From NCBI GenBank assembly GCA_016705545.1, contig JADIYA010000026.1, positions 1-36,267 of the forward strand: 36,267 nt of DNA, given 5' to 3'. This DNA comes from Flavobacteriales bacterium. Lineage in GTDB: Bacteria > Bacteroidota > Bacteroidia > Flavobacteriales_F > PHOS-HE28. The notes below the pieces were generated by a model that saw only the letters and a program-made list of their open reading frames with translations, ran no database searches and was not told the DNA's origin. Of the stretch, positions 9,008 through 18,641 are shown piece by piece (the first letter of the stretch is position 1; each line of letters starts with the position of its first letter). Both the position numbers and the translations under genes were made by a program.

Positions 9008-9931
9008 TCAGAAGTAGCGCGGCGAGGAGGCCCGTCCAGTGAAGAAGCGCAAGTCGTAGTTGAGCATGAGCTCGTGCGTGCCGGCGTTGTATGCGCCGAT
9101 GCGCGTGGTGGTGAGGTCGAAGGCGTAGCCGATGCGCAACTGGTCGTTCACCTGGTATTGCCCGAGCACCCCGAAAGCATTGCCAACGCGGTACATGGCG
9201 CCCAGCCAGATGCGCTCACGGAAGAGGAAGTTCGCATTCACATCCACCGAGAGCGGCGCTCCTTGCACCATGCGCAGCATCATCGAGGGCTTGAACTTCA
9301 CGCTGCGGTCGATGTCAAGCACGTAACCGGCTGTGAGGAACCAATGCCTGCGCTCCACTGCAGTCACGATTCCCGCAGCGGGTATCGCATCAATCTCGTT
9401 CTGCAGCAGCTTCGGTGCGCTGAGCCCTGCATAAAAGGTGGGCGAATGCCAGAACAGGCCGAAGCCGAAGTTGGGCAGCCACTTCCCTTGCACGCTCGCG
9501 TTGGCAGCATCGGGATCAACGGTGGCCAGCGTGGCGAGATCGGCTTGATAAAGGTTGGCTCCGCCTTTCAGGCCGAAGGCAAGACGAGTGTTCTTGCCGG
9601 TGCGGATGCGGTAGGCGTAATCGCCATAGAAGCCCGTTTGCCGCGTAGGGCCGATCCGATCATTGAGCACCGAGAGGCCCAGCGACATGCTCTCCTTCTT
9701 CAGCGGCGTGTGGGCCAACAGGGTCTGCGTGCTGGGCGCCCCGGCGAAGCCCACCCATTGGTGGCGGCTCAGCGCCATCGCCGTGAAGATGTCCGCGCTG
9801 CCCGCATAGGCCGGGTTCACGGCCAGCATGTTGAACATGTACTGGCTGTAAAGCGGGTCCTGCTGCGCGTACGATGCGCGCATGAAGATGAGCGCAAGGG
9901 CAAGGACGGCTATGCGGAGGCTGCTCCTCAT
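9008..9931 (-). CDS. PorP/SprF family outer-membrane protein (PorP-3)
   Basis: 307 aa from an ATG that overlaps the stop of the upstream giant adhesin (ATGA, 9931-9928), so it is translationally coupled to it. A signal peptide (MRSSLRIAVLALALIFMRASYAQ) is followed by the family hallmark QDPLYSQYMFNMLAVNPAYAGS and a ~270-residue beta-barrel pattern of alternating hydrophobic/polar strands with RHQWVGF, PTRQTGFYGDYAYRI and, at the end, QLRIGYAFDLTTT...THELMLNYDLRF. Family knowledge: SprF is required for surface delivery or attachment of SprB, and PorP is part of the T9SS outer-membrane assembly. Direct coupling to a type B CTD cargo makes an anchor or translocation partner of that cargo the most likely role. 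A longer in-frame start upstream would sit inside the adhesin's CTD and is rejected. Confidence 0.9.
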   Translation of the reverse strand: MRSSLRIAVLALALIFMRASYAQQDPLYSQYMFNMLAVNPAYAGSADIFTAMALSRHQWVGFAGAPSTQTLLAHTPLKKESMSLGLSVLNDRIGPTRQTGFYGDYAYRIRTGKNTRLAFGLKGGANLYQADLATLATVDPDAANASVQGKWLPNFGFGLFWHSPTFYAGLSAPKLLQNEIDAIPAAGIVTAVERRHWFLTAGYVLDIDRSVKFKPSMMLRMVQGAPLSVDVNANFLFRERIWLGAMYRVGNAFGVLGQYQVNDQLRIGYAFDLTTTRIGAYNAGTHELMLNYDLRFFTGRASSPRYF

Positions 9932-12900
9932 CGGTTCAAGTAAATGAATCCAGTGAGCGCGTCCTTGCCATTGCCGAGGTCGAGAACATAGAAATAGGTG
10001 CCCGCCGGCGCTTCGCCCTGTGTGGTGCTGCCATCCCACACCACGGCCTTGTTATCGTAGGCCGAGGCCTCATACAGCTTCGCGCCCCAGCGGTTGAAGA
10101 TGATGATGCTATTGCTCGGGAAGCCTTCGATGCCGGGGATCACGAAACGGTCGTTGGTGCCATCGCCATTGGGCGAGAAGCTCTCGGGCACGAACACGTC
10201 GTTGGCGAAATCGCAGGGGGTGGATCCCGTGATGCGCACTTCGGAGCAGCCGTGCTGATCGCGCACGAAAGCCTCGAAATCCTGACTGGTGAGCAGCGGT
10301 TCGCTGGTGAAGGTGAATGGTGCCGATGCGCTGATGCTGCCTGCGAGGCCGGTCACTTCGTAGGTGGCGGCATCACCTTCCGTGATGGTGAAGCTGACCA
10401 CATAGGTGCGGTCTCGCGTGATGCACTCGCGCTGCACATCGCCCACTTCAACGCCGCCCACCACATTCACGCTCACCTGTGCCGTGGCCGGCGCACACCC
10501 GGGAACATTCACCGTGTAGCTATAGGCAAAGGTTCCCGGATTGATGCTCATGGTGTTGAGCGTTCCGCCCGAAAGGCCGCCGGACCCATTCAAATCCTGC
10601 CATGCACCACCGGTTTGCGGCGAGCCTTGCAGCCCGGTGAAGAGGTCGAGCGACTGCAGCGTATCGCAGGCGAGCAAGGCGCCATCCGATCCGGCGTTGG
10701 GCGGTTCATTCACGGTGATGCTCACCACAGCGCTCGCGTCGGCACATGGCGCGGTGCCTGCAACTGTATAGGTGTAATCGCCGGGCGCGTGCGTTCCGGG
10801 GATGAAGAAATCGCCATGCGCTTGGCCGCTCGGATTCGTCCAGCTTCCATCCACATCGGGATTGCCGCCGAGTTGATCGAAGAGGTCGATTGAGCTTGAT
10901 GTGCTGCAGAGCGTGAGGCTCGCACCCGTTCCCGCCACGGGATATGGCGCTGCCGTGACGCGCACCACAGCCGTGACCAGGCCGCAATTGGGATCGTTGA
11001 TCGTGTAGGTGAAGGGGAACTGCCCGCCGGTGGGCAACATGCTCGGGTTCAAGATGCCATTCGGGCCGAGCGCGCCGGTGCCGAAGCCATCGGTCCATGC
11101 ACCGCCAGTCTGCGGGCTACCGCTCAACGCTGTGAACAGGTCGAAGGCCGTGAGGTTGCCGCACACCGTAACAATGCTGTCGCCGCCCGCTGCGCCGCCC
11201 ACGCCCACCTCCACCGTGATGGTGGCCACCGAAGTGGTGCATGGCGAGATGCCTGCTACCGTGTACGTGAATGGCCAGCTTCCATTGCCAGCAACGGAGG
11301 GGTCGAAGCTGCTGCCAATGAGCGCGCCCGATCCGTTCACATCATTCCAAAGCCCGCCGGTTTGAGCACCTGCCCCTAAAGCGGCGAAGAGATCGATGTC
11401 CGTTTGCGTGAGGCAGGCCTGAAGGGTATCACTCGTCCCGGCGTTGGTGGCGGGATTCACCGAGAGCGTGAGCGTTGCGCTGGCATTGGGGCATGGTGCG
11501 TCACCTACCACGGTGTAGAGATAATCGCCCGGCAGGTCGGTCGCAGGGTCGAAATTCTCACCATGCGAGACGCCGCCACCCGTCACATAAACCCAAGTGC
11601 CATTGGCTGCAGGCTGCCCCCCAAGCAAGGTGCGCATCAGCACGATCGCTCCATTGCTGCAGAGCGCCACCGAGGCATCGCTTCCGGCATTCGGCGCTTG
11701 CGGCTCAACAACCACGACCGTAGCTGTGGCATTGGGGCAGGGGATATCCCCTAACACGGTATACACGTAATTCCCAGGGGCATCGACCTGCGGATCGTAT
11801 AACTCGCTGTGCGTGACAGCAGGAACAACAGAGGTGTACTGCCAACTACCACCATCCTCGGCGGTCGCGCCGAGCAGGCCGAAGAGGTTGAATGGCCCAT
11901 CGGAGGAACAGATCGAGAAATTGGCGCTCTGACCGGCGTTCGAGGCTGGAGTGACGGTCAACTCAACCGAAGCCGTATCAGCAGGGCAGATGCCGCCGCC
12001 GCCCACTACATAATGGAACACCCCGGTTCCATTGCCCGGGAAATAGGTGGCCGGTATCGCGACCCAGTCCTGATTGAACCACTGTCCGCCACCATCCGGC
12101 CCACCAGATAGTCCATTGCCGAGATTGATTGGCGCGCTGATCGAGCAGGAAGACAATTGGTTCCCGACTCCGGCGTAGGGCCCGTCGAGCACTTCAATCG
12201 TTACACGGGCGGTATCGCCAACGCATTGCGGCAGCGCTGGCAGCACATAGTCGAATCGCCAAATGGATCCACCTGCAACGGCTCCCGTGTTGAAGGTGAA
12301 GCAGCCATTCACGCCCGATGCGTTATCCACATTCACGAAGCAGCCGCCTGCTTGCGGAGATCCGCCTAGCAGGCCGAACAGGTCGAGCACATCGCCGCGG
12401 CAGGCTTGAACGGAACTATCGCCGCCCGCATCAAGCGCTGTGACGATACCCAGGCTCACGGTTGCGTTCGTAGCCGGGCAAGGGCCATCGGCAGCATGCG
12501 CATACGTGAATGTGCAGCCTTGGCCAGCAACCAAGGCGCTCGCGTCATAGCTTCCTCCAGTCAGCACGCCGAGCCCGCAGTTGTTGCTCCAAAGCCCACC
12601 GGGGGTGTAGCCGCTCAGGCCTTCGAACAGGTCGATGCTCGTTGATCCTTCGCAAGCCGTGATCGAACCACCTGCGCCTGCTACTGCTTGCTCCGTGATG
12701 GTGATCACCACCGTGGCGCTCTGGCTCGTACAGGGGAAGACTCCCGGAACCGTATAGGTGTATTGTCCTTGCGCGGCCGTATCCGGATCGATCACCGGGC
12801 CGATGGGATCGTTGTTGTACGTCCACGAGCCATTGCCATCGGGCGTGCCGCCCAGCAAGGTGATGAGCGCCACCGGACCTTGGCTGCTGCACAAGGGGCC

Positions 12901-15900
12901 GAGCGTGGAAATGCCGGGATTCGGAGCTGCGCTCTCCAATACATTCACGAAGGCGCTGTCGTTTGCGCAAGGGCTCGTGCCGAAAACCTTGTACTTGTAT
13001 TGGCCAGGCTGCGAAACACCGGGCGTGTAGGTGCCCAAACCGCTATGGACGGCGCCGGTCGGATCATACCAGGTGCCTCCTGGCTGCGGTGCTCCTTGCA
13101 GGAGATTGATGAGCTGGAAGGACGGGGCGTTGCCGCACACCTGAGCCACACCGTTCCCGCCAGCATCCACGGCCGTGAATTGCTGTACCGTGACGTAAGC
13201 CGAATCAGCGGCGCAACCGTTATTGCCCGGCACGCGGTACTTGTATGCGCCGCTCACATCGATGCCGGGCGAGAAGATCCCCGTGTGGATGCCGCCTGTT
13301 GGGTTGAACCATGCGCCGTTGGCATCCGGAGAACAGGTCAAGAGGTTGAACAGGAGAAAGGGCGGCGCGTTGCTGCAGGTGGTTATCAGCGCATCGCAGC
13401 CCGCAATCGGCTGGGCATGGATCGTGACGACGACCACAGCCGAATCCTTCGGGCACCCGCCGTTGGCTGCGTGGCGGTACACGTAATTGCCCGATTGATC
13501 GATGCTCGGCAGCACCGTACCCGAATGAGGCGTGACGCTGTTGAAGAACCACTGACCGCCCGTCATCGCGGTTGGCCCGAGCAGCGGGAAAAGCGGTGTA
13601 GCACCATCGGTCTCGCACAACGGAATGCTCGTTCCCACGCCAGCTTCGCGGAAAGGCGTGATCGTTACGGTGAGCGCAGCCGTGGCCACCGGGCAACTGC
13701 CTGTGCCCGCCACCACGTATTCGTAGGTGCCCGGCAAACTTGTGCCTGGCGTGAAGACCTGGCTCACGCTGGCGGTGCTCGGCAATGGGCCGCGCCATGT
13801 TCCGCCCACATCCGGATTGCATCCGAGGAATAGGCGCATATCGAACGCACCGTCATTGGAGCATTTCGTCACTGCGCCATTGCAGCCGGCATTGCCGGGA
13901 GTGCCAACGGCTACGGTTACAGTGCTCGATGCTGAGCCGCAGCCGTTCGTCACCGTGTAGGTGTACAAGCCGGGAGTGCTCACCCCGGGGGTGAAGGAGC
14001 CATTGAACGGCGGATTGCCCAACGAAGCAGGCCCTTCCCAAGTACCAAAGGGATCGGGCGAGCAGCCCAGATAGTTGAAGAGATTCACCGTGGCGCCACC
14101 GGTGCAGAGCGAAGCCGGGCCTGGGCAACCGGCATTCGGCGCAGGATCCACGAAGACACTCACGAGGGCGGTGTCGTTCGAGCAAGGCGCGTTGCCCGTA
14201 ACCACATACAGATAATCGCCTGGCGCGCTCGAGCCGGGCGTGAAAATCCCAGAAGGGTGAGGCACCAAACCAGGCGCGAGCCAGAAGCCGTTGTTGTCCG
14301 GATTGCAGGTAAGGCCGGAGAAGAGCAGGAAGGGTGGTGAGTTGGTGCAGGTGCTCACTGATGCGTTGCAGCCTGCATTCGCGCGTGTTGTCACGCTCAC
14401 CGTGAGTGATGCGGAGACCAGGGTGCAGGGTGGGGTGCCCGAGACCCTGTACTCATAGACGCCTTGTGCATCGAGCCCCGGCGTGAAGGTCGATCCGTGC
14501 GGAAGGTTGTTGAAGAACCATTGCCCACCGGCATCAGGGGTCCCATTGAGCGCGGCCGTCATGTTGAAGGCCGGATCGCTGCTGCACACCTGCACGGAGT
14601 TGGGCTGGCCCGCCACTGGTCCTTCCACCTCAGTCACCGTCACCGACGCGAAAACAGTGGTGCAGGGCGGACCTTGGTCGAACACGTAGAAAAACGTTCC
14701 AGGATCATCAGCCGAAGGGACGTAAGAGCCGCTGAATGGCGCACCGTTGGGGCTGTTCCGCTTCCATTGACCGCCAACTTGTGGATTGCAGCCGAGGTAA
14801 GCGAAGAGCCCCTGAGCCGATTGCACCGTGCTGCAGAAAACCGCCGTGCCATTGCATCCCGGATTCTGGGCCGCCGTCACATTCACCGTCACTGTTGCTG
14901 AATCAGCGGTGCAGCTCAGAGCGCCCGTGAGGCGATAACGGAACTGATAGCTGCCGGGCGCGGCAACCTGTGTGGCGTTGAAGAACTGCCCGCTCAAAGC
15001 ACCCGTGCTGTTCAAGTCGATCCACTGGCCGCCCGGCTGCGGATTGCCGCCCAAGCCATTGAACAGGTTCACGGCGCTGTTGCTGCTGCAAGCGGGCAGC
15101 GTGCCGTTGGTGCCCGCATCGAGCAGGGCCACGATGACCACATCCACATCCGCATGGTCGGCAGCGCAACCGCCGATTCCCGGCACTTCATAACGGAACT
15201 CGTAGGTGCCCGGCGGCAGGCTGCCGCAGTTGAAGAAGTTGCCGCTGAGTTGGCCCGTAGGAGTACCCTGCTCGGTCCACGATCCATTCAGATCGAAGGC
15301 GCCGGTGAGCACGGTGAACAGATCCACGCTCGGTGTGCCTTGGCAAACCGTGATGCTGCCATCGCCACCTGCGTTGGGCGCAGGGTTGATCGTGACGTTG
15401 ATCGTTGCGCTGGCATCGGTGCAGGGCGCGGTGCCCGGAACGGTGTACACGTAGTCACCCGAAGCATCGGTCGCCGGATCCAAGAAGCCCGAATGCGCAC
15501 CGCCCGGCCCGCTCCATGTTCCGCCGTTGTTCGGATTGCCACTGAGCTGCAAGAAGAGGTTCACCTGCCCTTGGTTGCTGCACCGTGTGATCGAACCTCC
15601 CGTGCCAGGGTTCGGCGCCGTGGTCACGCTCACCGTTACCACAGCGCTTGCCGCCAAGCATGGCGTCAATCCCGGCACCGTATAGGTGTAGCCGCCGGGT
15701 GCGCTCTGCCCTGGGGTGAATGTGCCGCTGTGCGCAGTGCCATTCGGACGCGTCCAGCTGCCGCCGCCATCCGGATTGCCGCCGAGCACATCAATCAGGT
15801 CAAAGGGGGCATCGTTGCTGCAGACCACCGTCGATGCGTTGGTTCCCGCGTTGGGTGCTTGGTTCACGTTCACCGTTACGAAACCGGTGTCATTCACGCA

Positions 15901-18474
15901 CGGCGACGTGGCGAGCACCACGTACTTGTAATTGCCCGGCGCAGTGGTGCCCGGCGTGAAGGTGCCAGATACGGGCTGGTTGGCGGCATTGAGCCAGAAG
16001 CCCGTGCCATTCGGATTACCGCCGAGCGCACCCAGCATATCGAAGGACGCATTCGTGCTGCACACGGTGATGGTCCCATTCACGCCGGCATTCGGTGCGA
16101 TCACGCGGGTCACCTGCACCACGGCACTCAAGGGACCGCATGGGCTATCGCCCTGCACGGTATACGTGTAGTTGCCGCCCGCTTGCGTGCCCGGCTGGTA
16201 GGTGCCGTTGTGCGCCCCACCTCCGGGTGCTGTCCATGTGCCGCCGGTTTGCGGATTGCCGCCCAACAGGCTGAACAGATCAACCGCTGCATCGCTGCTG
16301 CACACCGTAATGCTTCCGTTGGTTCCCGGATTCGGCGGGGCAATCACGTTCACGGTGACCGTGGCTGTAGCGGGCACGCATGGCGCCAGGCCCGTGACGC
16401 TATACGTGTAAACGCCCGGGGTGCTCGATGCGGGATCGAAGGTCCCGCCAAAGGCTCCGCCACCCGGAGCGGTCCACGTGCCGGTGGCATCCGGCGAGCC
16501 CCCGAGCACGCCGAAGAGGCCGAACGACGCATCGTTGCCGCAAACAGTGATGCTGCCATTCGCACCCGCGTTCGGCGCAGGGTTCACGGTCACGTTAATG
16601 GTTGCTGTAGAATTCGCGCAAGGCGTGAGACCAAGCACGGTGTAGGTGTAGGCGCCCGGCAGATCACTGGAGGGATTGAAGGTGCCGCTGGGCGCACCGC
16701 CAGGTCCGGTCCACGAGCCGCCACCATCCGGATTGCCCGTGAGCAGGGCGAAGAGGTCCACATTCGGATCGTTCGAGCAGCGCGTGATGCTGGCGCCATT
16801 GCCCGCATTCGGCGCAGTGTTCACCGACACGTTCACCGTGGCACTGCTTGGTGCGCACGGCGGCAGGCCAGTAACGGTGTAGGTATAGAGGCCAGGCAAA
16901 CTGCTGCCGGGGGTGAAGCTGCCGGAGTGCGGGTTGTTCAGCGGGTCGCGCCAAGTGCCACCCACGTTCGGGCTTCCGCCCAAGGCCGTGAAGAGGTTGA
17001 AGACGCCATCGGTAGAGCAGAGCGTGATGCTGCCGTTCGTTCCAGCATTCGGCCGCTGGTTCACCGTGATCGTGAGCGTCGCTGAAGCATTGGCGCACGG
17101 ACCCGTGCCTGGCACGGTGTACACATAGGCCCCAGCAGGATCGCTCGCTGGGTTGAACTGATTGCCATGCGGACCACCGGGACCCACCCAGCTTCCGCCG
17201 CCATCGGGCGTTCCGAGCAGTTGCGCCACCATGCTGAAGGGTGCATCATCGCTGCATACCGTGATGCTGCGCGATTGGCCTGCATTGGGCGCGGTGGTTT
17301 GCAGCACCGTTACCGTGCTCACGGCTGAAGGACAAGGCGGTGCACCGGGCACCGAATAGGTGTACACACCGGGCGTTGATGTGCCGGGTGTATAGGTGCC
17401 CACTACGGGACCGCCGCCGGGACCTGTCCAAGCGCCGGTGGGCTGCGGACTGCCGCCGAGCACGCTGAACAGTTGAAAGGCCGCATCGTTGCTGCATACG
17501 CTTGTACTTCCGCTCGTGCCCGCGTTGGCCGGTTGGTTCACGGTGACGATCACCGTGGCGGAGGCGTTCGCGCAAGGCGAGGTGCCGGTGACCGTATAGT
17601 TGTATGTACCGGCCGGATCCGAAGCCGGGTTGAATGTGCCGCTGTGTACTCCGCCCGGACCGGACCATGTTCCACCGAGGTCGGGAGATCCGCCGAGGAA
17701 ATTGATCAGCGCAGCCGAAGCGCTAGTCGCACAGAAGGTGGCCGTTCCATTCGTGCCCGCATTCGGCGCTTGCACCTTGGAAATGGTCACCGTGGCGCTG
17801 GCATCCGGACAAGGGGCAGAGCCCGCATGCGTGTAGGTGTACGCGCCGCCAGGGTCGGTGCTCGGAACGAAGGTTCCGTTGTGCGGCGCACCACCGGGAG
17901 CAGTCCATAACCCTCCGGGATCAGGCGTGTTCCCGAGCAGGCTGAAGAGATTCACATTCGCCCCGTTCGAGCAAACGGTGCCGTTGCCGTTGGTGCCCGG
18001 CCATGGTGTGGTGACAATGCGCGAGAACCAGCCTGCTGCCGTGCCACCCATGTCGCTGCGCCAGCGGAAGGTGAGGCAGCCGGAGGGATCGGTGCTGGTG
18101 AAGGTGAGGCCGGCAAGTGAATTCGTGCTGGTGCCTGTATTCAGCAACAGGCCAACAATGCCCACGCCATCAAAGACCTCCAGTTGGTCGCCCGGGGGAG
18201 GACCGCCCGCGATATTCCAAGTGATGAACCGGACCAAAGTGGACGGACCGGATCCCGCACCCCCCACCGGGCAAATGGTAACCGTCACATCCTCATTGTT
18301 GTTGTAGTTGCCCCCGGCTCCACCCGAATCATAGAACTCACCCGAACATGCATCGATCTGCTGGTCCAGGTCGGCCAGGAATACCTGAGCCATGGCTAGC
18401 TGGCATGTGCTCCAGAAGAGGGCCACCAGCGCGCAGTGCGAAGCGAAGCGGAACAAAAGATTAGAGGTGCCCAA
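9928..18474 (-). CDS. Giant T9SS type B surface protein: CUB-like domain, ~31 Ig-like repeats, CHU_C sorting domain
   Basis: About 2,848 aa if the TTG at 18474 is used. A TTG at 18540 is open in frame but lies upstream of the probable -7 promoter box (18508-18515), so the shorter form is preferred. The signal peptide is FRFASHCALVALFWSTCQLAMAQ. Next comes a CUB-like domain (about residues 40-155: EFYDSGGAGGNYNNNEDVT...CP, DQLEVFDG, FRWRSDMGGTAAGW). Then about 31 tandem ~80-residue repeats of the form NAGTNGSITVCS..., LGGNPDxGGTW, GTFxPG, YTYTV, PCxxxSATVTV. The end is a CHU_C/type B sorting domain (~85 aa: FVPESFSPNGDGTNDRFVI, IIFNRWGAKLYE, VWDG, AGTYFYVLDLGNGK). T9SS should export it and PorP-3 anchor it; an adhesin or filament role is inferred. 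No frame break is visible over 8.5 kb. Confidence 0.88.
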   Translation of the reverse strand: MGTSNLLFRFASHCALVALFWSTCQLAMAQVFLADLDQQIDACSGEFYDSGGAGGNYNNNEDVTVTICPVGGAGSGPSTLVRFITWNIAGGPPPGDQLEVFDGVGIVGLLLNTGTSTNSLAGLTFTSTDPSGCLTFRWRSDMGGTAAGWFSRIVTTPWPGTNGNGTVCSNGANVNLFSLLGNTPDPGGLWTAPGGAPHNGTFVPSTDPGGAYTYTHAGSAPCPDASATVTISKVQAPNAGTNGTATFCATSASAALINFLGGSPDLGGTWSGPGGVHSGTFNPASDPAGTYNYTVTGTSPCANASATVIVTVNQPANAGTSGSTSVCSNDAAFQLFSVLGGSPQPTGAWTGPGGGPVVGTYTPGTSTPGVYTYSVPGAPPCPSAVSTVTVLQTTAPNAGQSRSITVCSDDAPFSMVAQLLGTPDGGGSWVGPGGPHGNQFNPASDPAGAYVYTVPGTGPCANASATLTITVNQRPNAGTNGSITLCSTDGVFNLFTALGGSPNVGGTWRDPLNNPHSGSFTPGSSLPGLYTYTVTGLPPCAPSSATVNVSVNTAPNAGNGASITRCSNDPNVDLFALLTGNPDGGGSWTGPGGAPSGTFNPSSDLPGAYTYTVLGLTPCANSTATINVTVNPAPNAGANGSITVCGNDASFGLFGVLGGSPDATGTWTAPGGGAFGGTFDPASSTPGVYTYSVTGLAPCVPATATVTVNVIAPPNPGTNGSITVCSSDAAVDLFSLLGGNPQTGGTWTAPGGGAHNGTYQPGTQAGGNYTYTVQGDSPCGPLSAVVQVTRVIAPNAGVNGTITVCSTNASFDMLGALGGNPNGTGFWLNAANQPVSGTFTPGTTAPGNYKYVVLATSPCVNDTGFVTVNVNQAPNAGTNASTVVCSNDAPFDLIDVLGGNPDGGGSWTRPNGTAHSGTFTPGQSAPGGYTYTVPGLTPCLAASAVVTVSVTTAPNPGTGGSITRCSNQGQVNLFLQLSGNPNNGGTWSGPGGAHSGFLDPATDASGDYVYTVPGTAPCTDASATINVTINPAPNAGGDGSITVCQGTPSVDLFTVLTGAFDLNGSWTEQGTPTGQLSGNFFNCGSLPPGTYEFRYEVPGIGGCAADHADVDVVIVALLDAGTNGTLPACSSNSAVNLFNGLGGNPQPGGQWIDLNSTGALSGQFFNATQVAAPGSYQFRYRLTGALSCTADSATVTVNVTAAQNPGCNGTAVFCSTVQSAQGLFAYLGCNPQVGGQWKRNSPNGAPFSGSYVPSADDPGTFFYVFDQGPPCTTVFASVTVTEVEGPVAGQPNSVQVCSSDPAFNMTAALNGTPDAGGQWFFNNLPHGSTFTPGLDAQGVYEYRVSGTPPCTLVSASLTVSVTTRANAGCNASVSTCTNSPPFLLFSGLTCNPDNNGFWLAPGLVPHPSGIFTPGSSAPGDYLYVVTGNAPCSNDTALVSVFVDPAPNAGCPGPASLCTGGATVNLFNYLGCSPDPFGTWEGPASLGNPPFNGSFTPGVSTPGLYTYTVTNGCGSASSTVTVAVGTPGNAGCNGAVTKCSNDGAFDMRLFLGCNPDVGGTWRGPLPSTASVSQVFTPGTSLPGTYEYVVAGTGSCPVATAALTVTITPFREAGVGTSIPLCETDGATPLFPLLGPTAMTGGQWFFNSVTPHSGTVLPSIDQSGNYVYRHAANGGCPKDSAVVVVTIHAQPIAGCDALITTCSNAPPFLLFNLLTCSPDANGAWFNPTGGIHTGIFSPGIDVSGAYKYRVPGNNGCAADSAYVTVQQFTAVDAGGNGVAQVCGNAPSFQLINLLQGAPQPGGTWYDPTGAVHSGLGTYTPGVSQPGQYKYKVFGTSPCANDSAFVNVLESAAPNPGISTLGPLCSSQGPVALITLLGGTPDGNGSWTYNNDPIGPVIDPDTAAQGQYTYTVPGVFPCTSQSATVVITITEQAVAGAGGSITACEGSTSIDLFEGLSGYTPGGLWSNNCGLGVLTGGSYDASALVAGQGCTFTYAHAADGPCPATNATVSLGIVTALDAGGDSSVQACRGDVLDLFGLLGGSPQAGGCFVNVDNASGVNGCFTFNTGAVAGGSIWRFDYVLPALPQCVGDTARVTIEVLDGPYAGVGNQLSSCSISAPINLGNGLSGGPDGGGQWFNQDWVAIPATYFPGNGTGVFHYVVGGGGICPADTASVELTVTPASNAGQSANFSICSSDGPFNLFGLLGATAEDGGSWQYTSVVPAVTHSELYDPQVDAPGNYVYTVLGDIPCPNATATVVVVEPQAPNAGSDASVALCSNGAIVLMRTLLGGQPAANGTWVYVTGGGVSHGENFDPATDLPGDYLYTVVGDAPCPNASATLTLSVNPATNAGTSDTLQACLTQTDIDLFAALGAGAQTGGLWNDVNGSGALIGSSFDPSVAGNGSWPFTYTVAGISPCTTSVATITVEVGVGGAAGGDSIVTVCGNLTAFDLFTALSGSPQTGGAWTDGFGTGALGPNGILNPSMLPTGGQFPFTYTINDPNCGLVTAVVRVTAAPYPVAGTGASLTLCSTSSSIDLFDQLGGNPDVDGSWTNPSGQAHGDFFIPGTHAPGDYTYTVAGTAPCADASAVVSITVNEPPNAGSDGALLACDTLQSLDLFTGLQGSPQTGGAWQDLNGSGGLSGGTLNTMSINPGTFAYSYTVNVPGCAPATAQVSVNVVGGVEVGDVQRECITRDRTYVVSFTITEGDAATYEVTGLAGSISASAPFTFTSEPLLTSQDFEAFVRDQHGCSEVRITGSTPCDFANDVFVPESFSPNGDGTNDRFVIPGIEGFPSNSIIIFNRWGAKLYEASAYDNKAVVWDGSTTQGEAPAGTYFYVLDLGNGKDALTGFIYLNR
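10460..18000 (-). repeat. ~31 tandem Ig-like protein repeats (about 240-260 bp each)
   Basis: Array inside the giant CUB-containing adhesin. Each unit has one Cys near its start (xVCSxDAxxxLF) and one near its end (xPCxxxSATVxVxV), probably one disulfide per Ig-like domain. The N-terminal units (plus-strand ~15,300-18,000) are more alike than the C-terminal ones, suggesting more recent duplication or gene conversion there. Five units toward the middle carry an additional Cys pair. Unit boundaries are approximate. Confidence 0.85.
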
Positions 18475-18507
18475 TGAAAAAGCGGGTTGGCTCCGCGAAA
18501 AGGGGCC

Positions 18508-18515
18508 GCAAAGTA
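18508..18515 (-). promoter_or_regulatory. Probable -7 box before the CUB/Ig-repeat adhesin
   Basis: Minus-strand TACTTTGC followed by GGCCCC, with TTGA about 21 bases upstream as a possible -33 element, fits the Bacteroidota promoter pattern (TTTG...TAnnTTTG) loosely. It would start a transcript near 18501, between porP-2 and the adhesin, giving the adhesin/PorP-3/PorE-like genes their own unit and ruling out the TTG start at 18540. Confidence 0.45.
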
Positions 18516-18585
18516 CGGCAGTATAGGAAGCGAAGGTCAAGCAAAGGCGCGTCGCTCTAAGGCTTATCGACTACGGGGCATGGGG

Positions 18586-18615
18586 CATCGACGAATCGAT
18601 GCGGTCCTCGACCGC
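18586..18615 (-). terminator. Two adjacent hairpins between porP-2 and the CUB/Ig adhesin
   Basis: GCGGTC-CTC-GACCGC (18601-18615, extendable by two pairs) and CATCGA-CGAA-TCGATG (18586-18601) lie back to back 27 bases after the porP-2 stop. No T tract follows on the minus strand. Their position just before a likely new promoter suggests a transcription boundary, but this is only positional evidence. Confidence 0.35.
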
Positions 18616-18641
18616 GTCCAGACGCCGCCAAGGGCTTCCGG

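Noticed and set aside
9932..10039. Longer N-terminus for PorP-3 starting at 10039
   Set aside because: The extension is an out-of-frame reading of the adhesin sorting domain; the ATG at 9931 gives a perfect signal peptide and an ATGA overlap.
15154..17085. Long plus-strand open frames opposite the giant adhesins (for example 15154-17085, 22939-24273, 12688-13833)
   Set aside because: They are Arg/Ala-rich, lack domains, and mirror the repeat period of the minus-strand genes. High G+C and repeated codons keep the opposite frames open; the minus-strand frames carry signal peptides, repeat motifs and sorting domains.
18475..18540. TTG start at 18540 for the CUB/Ig adhesin
   Set aside because: It lies upstream of the TACTTTGC box, so it would not be in the transcript, and the shorter form gives a normal signal peptide length.
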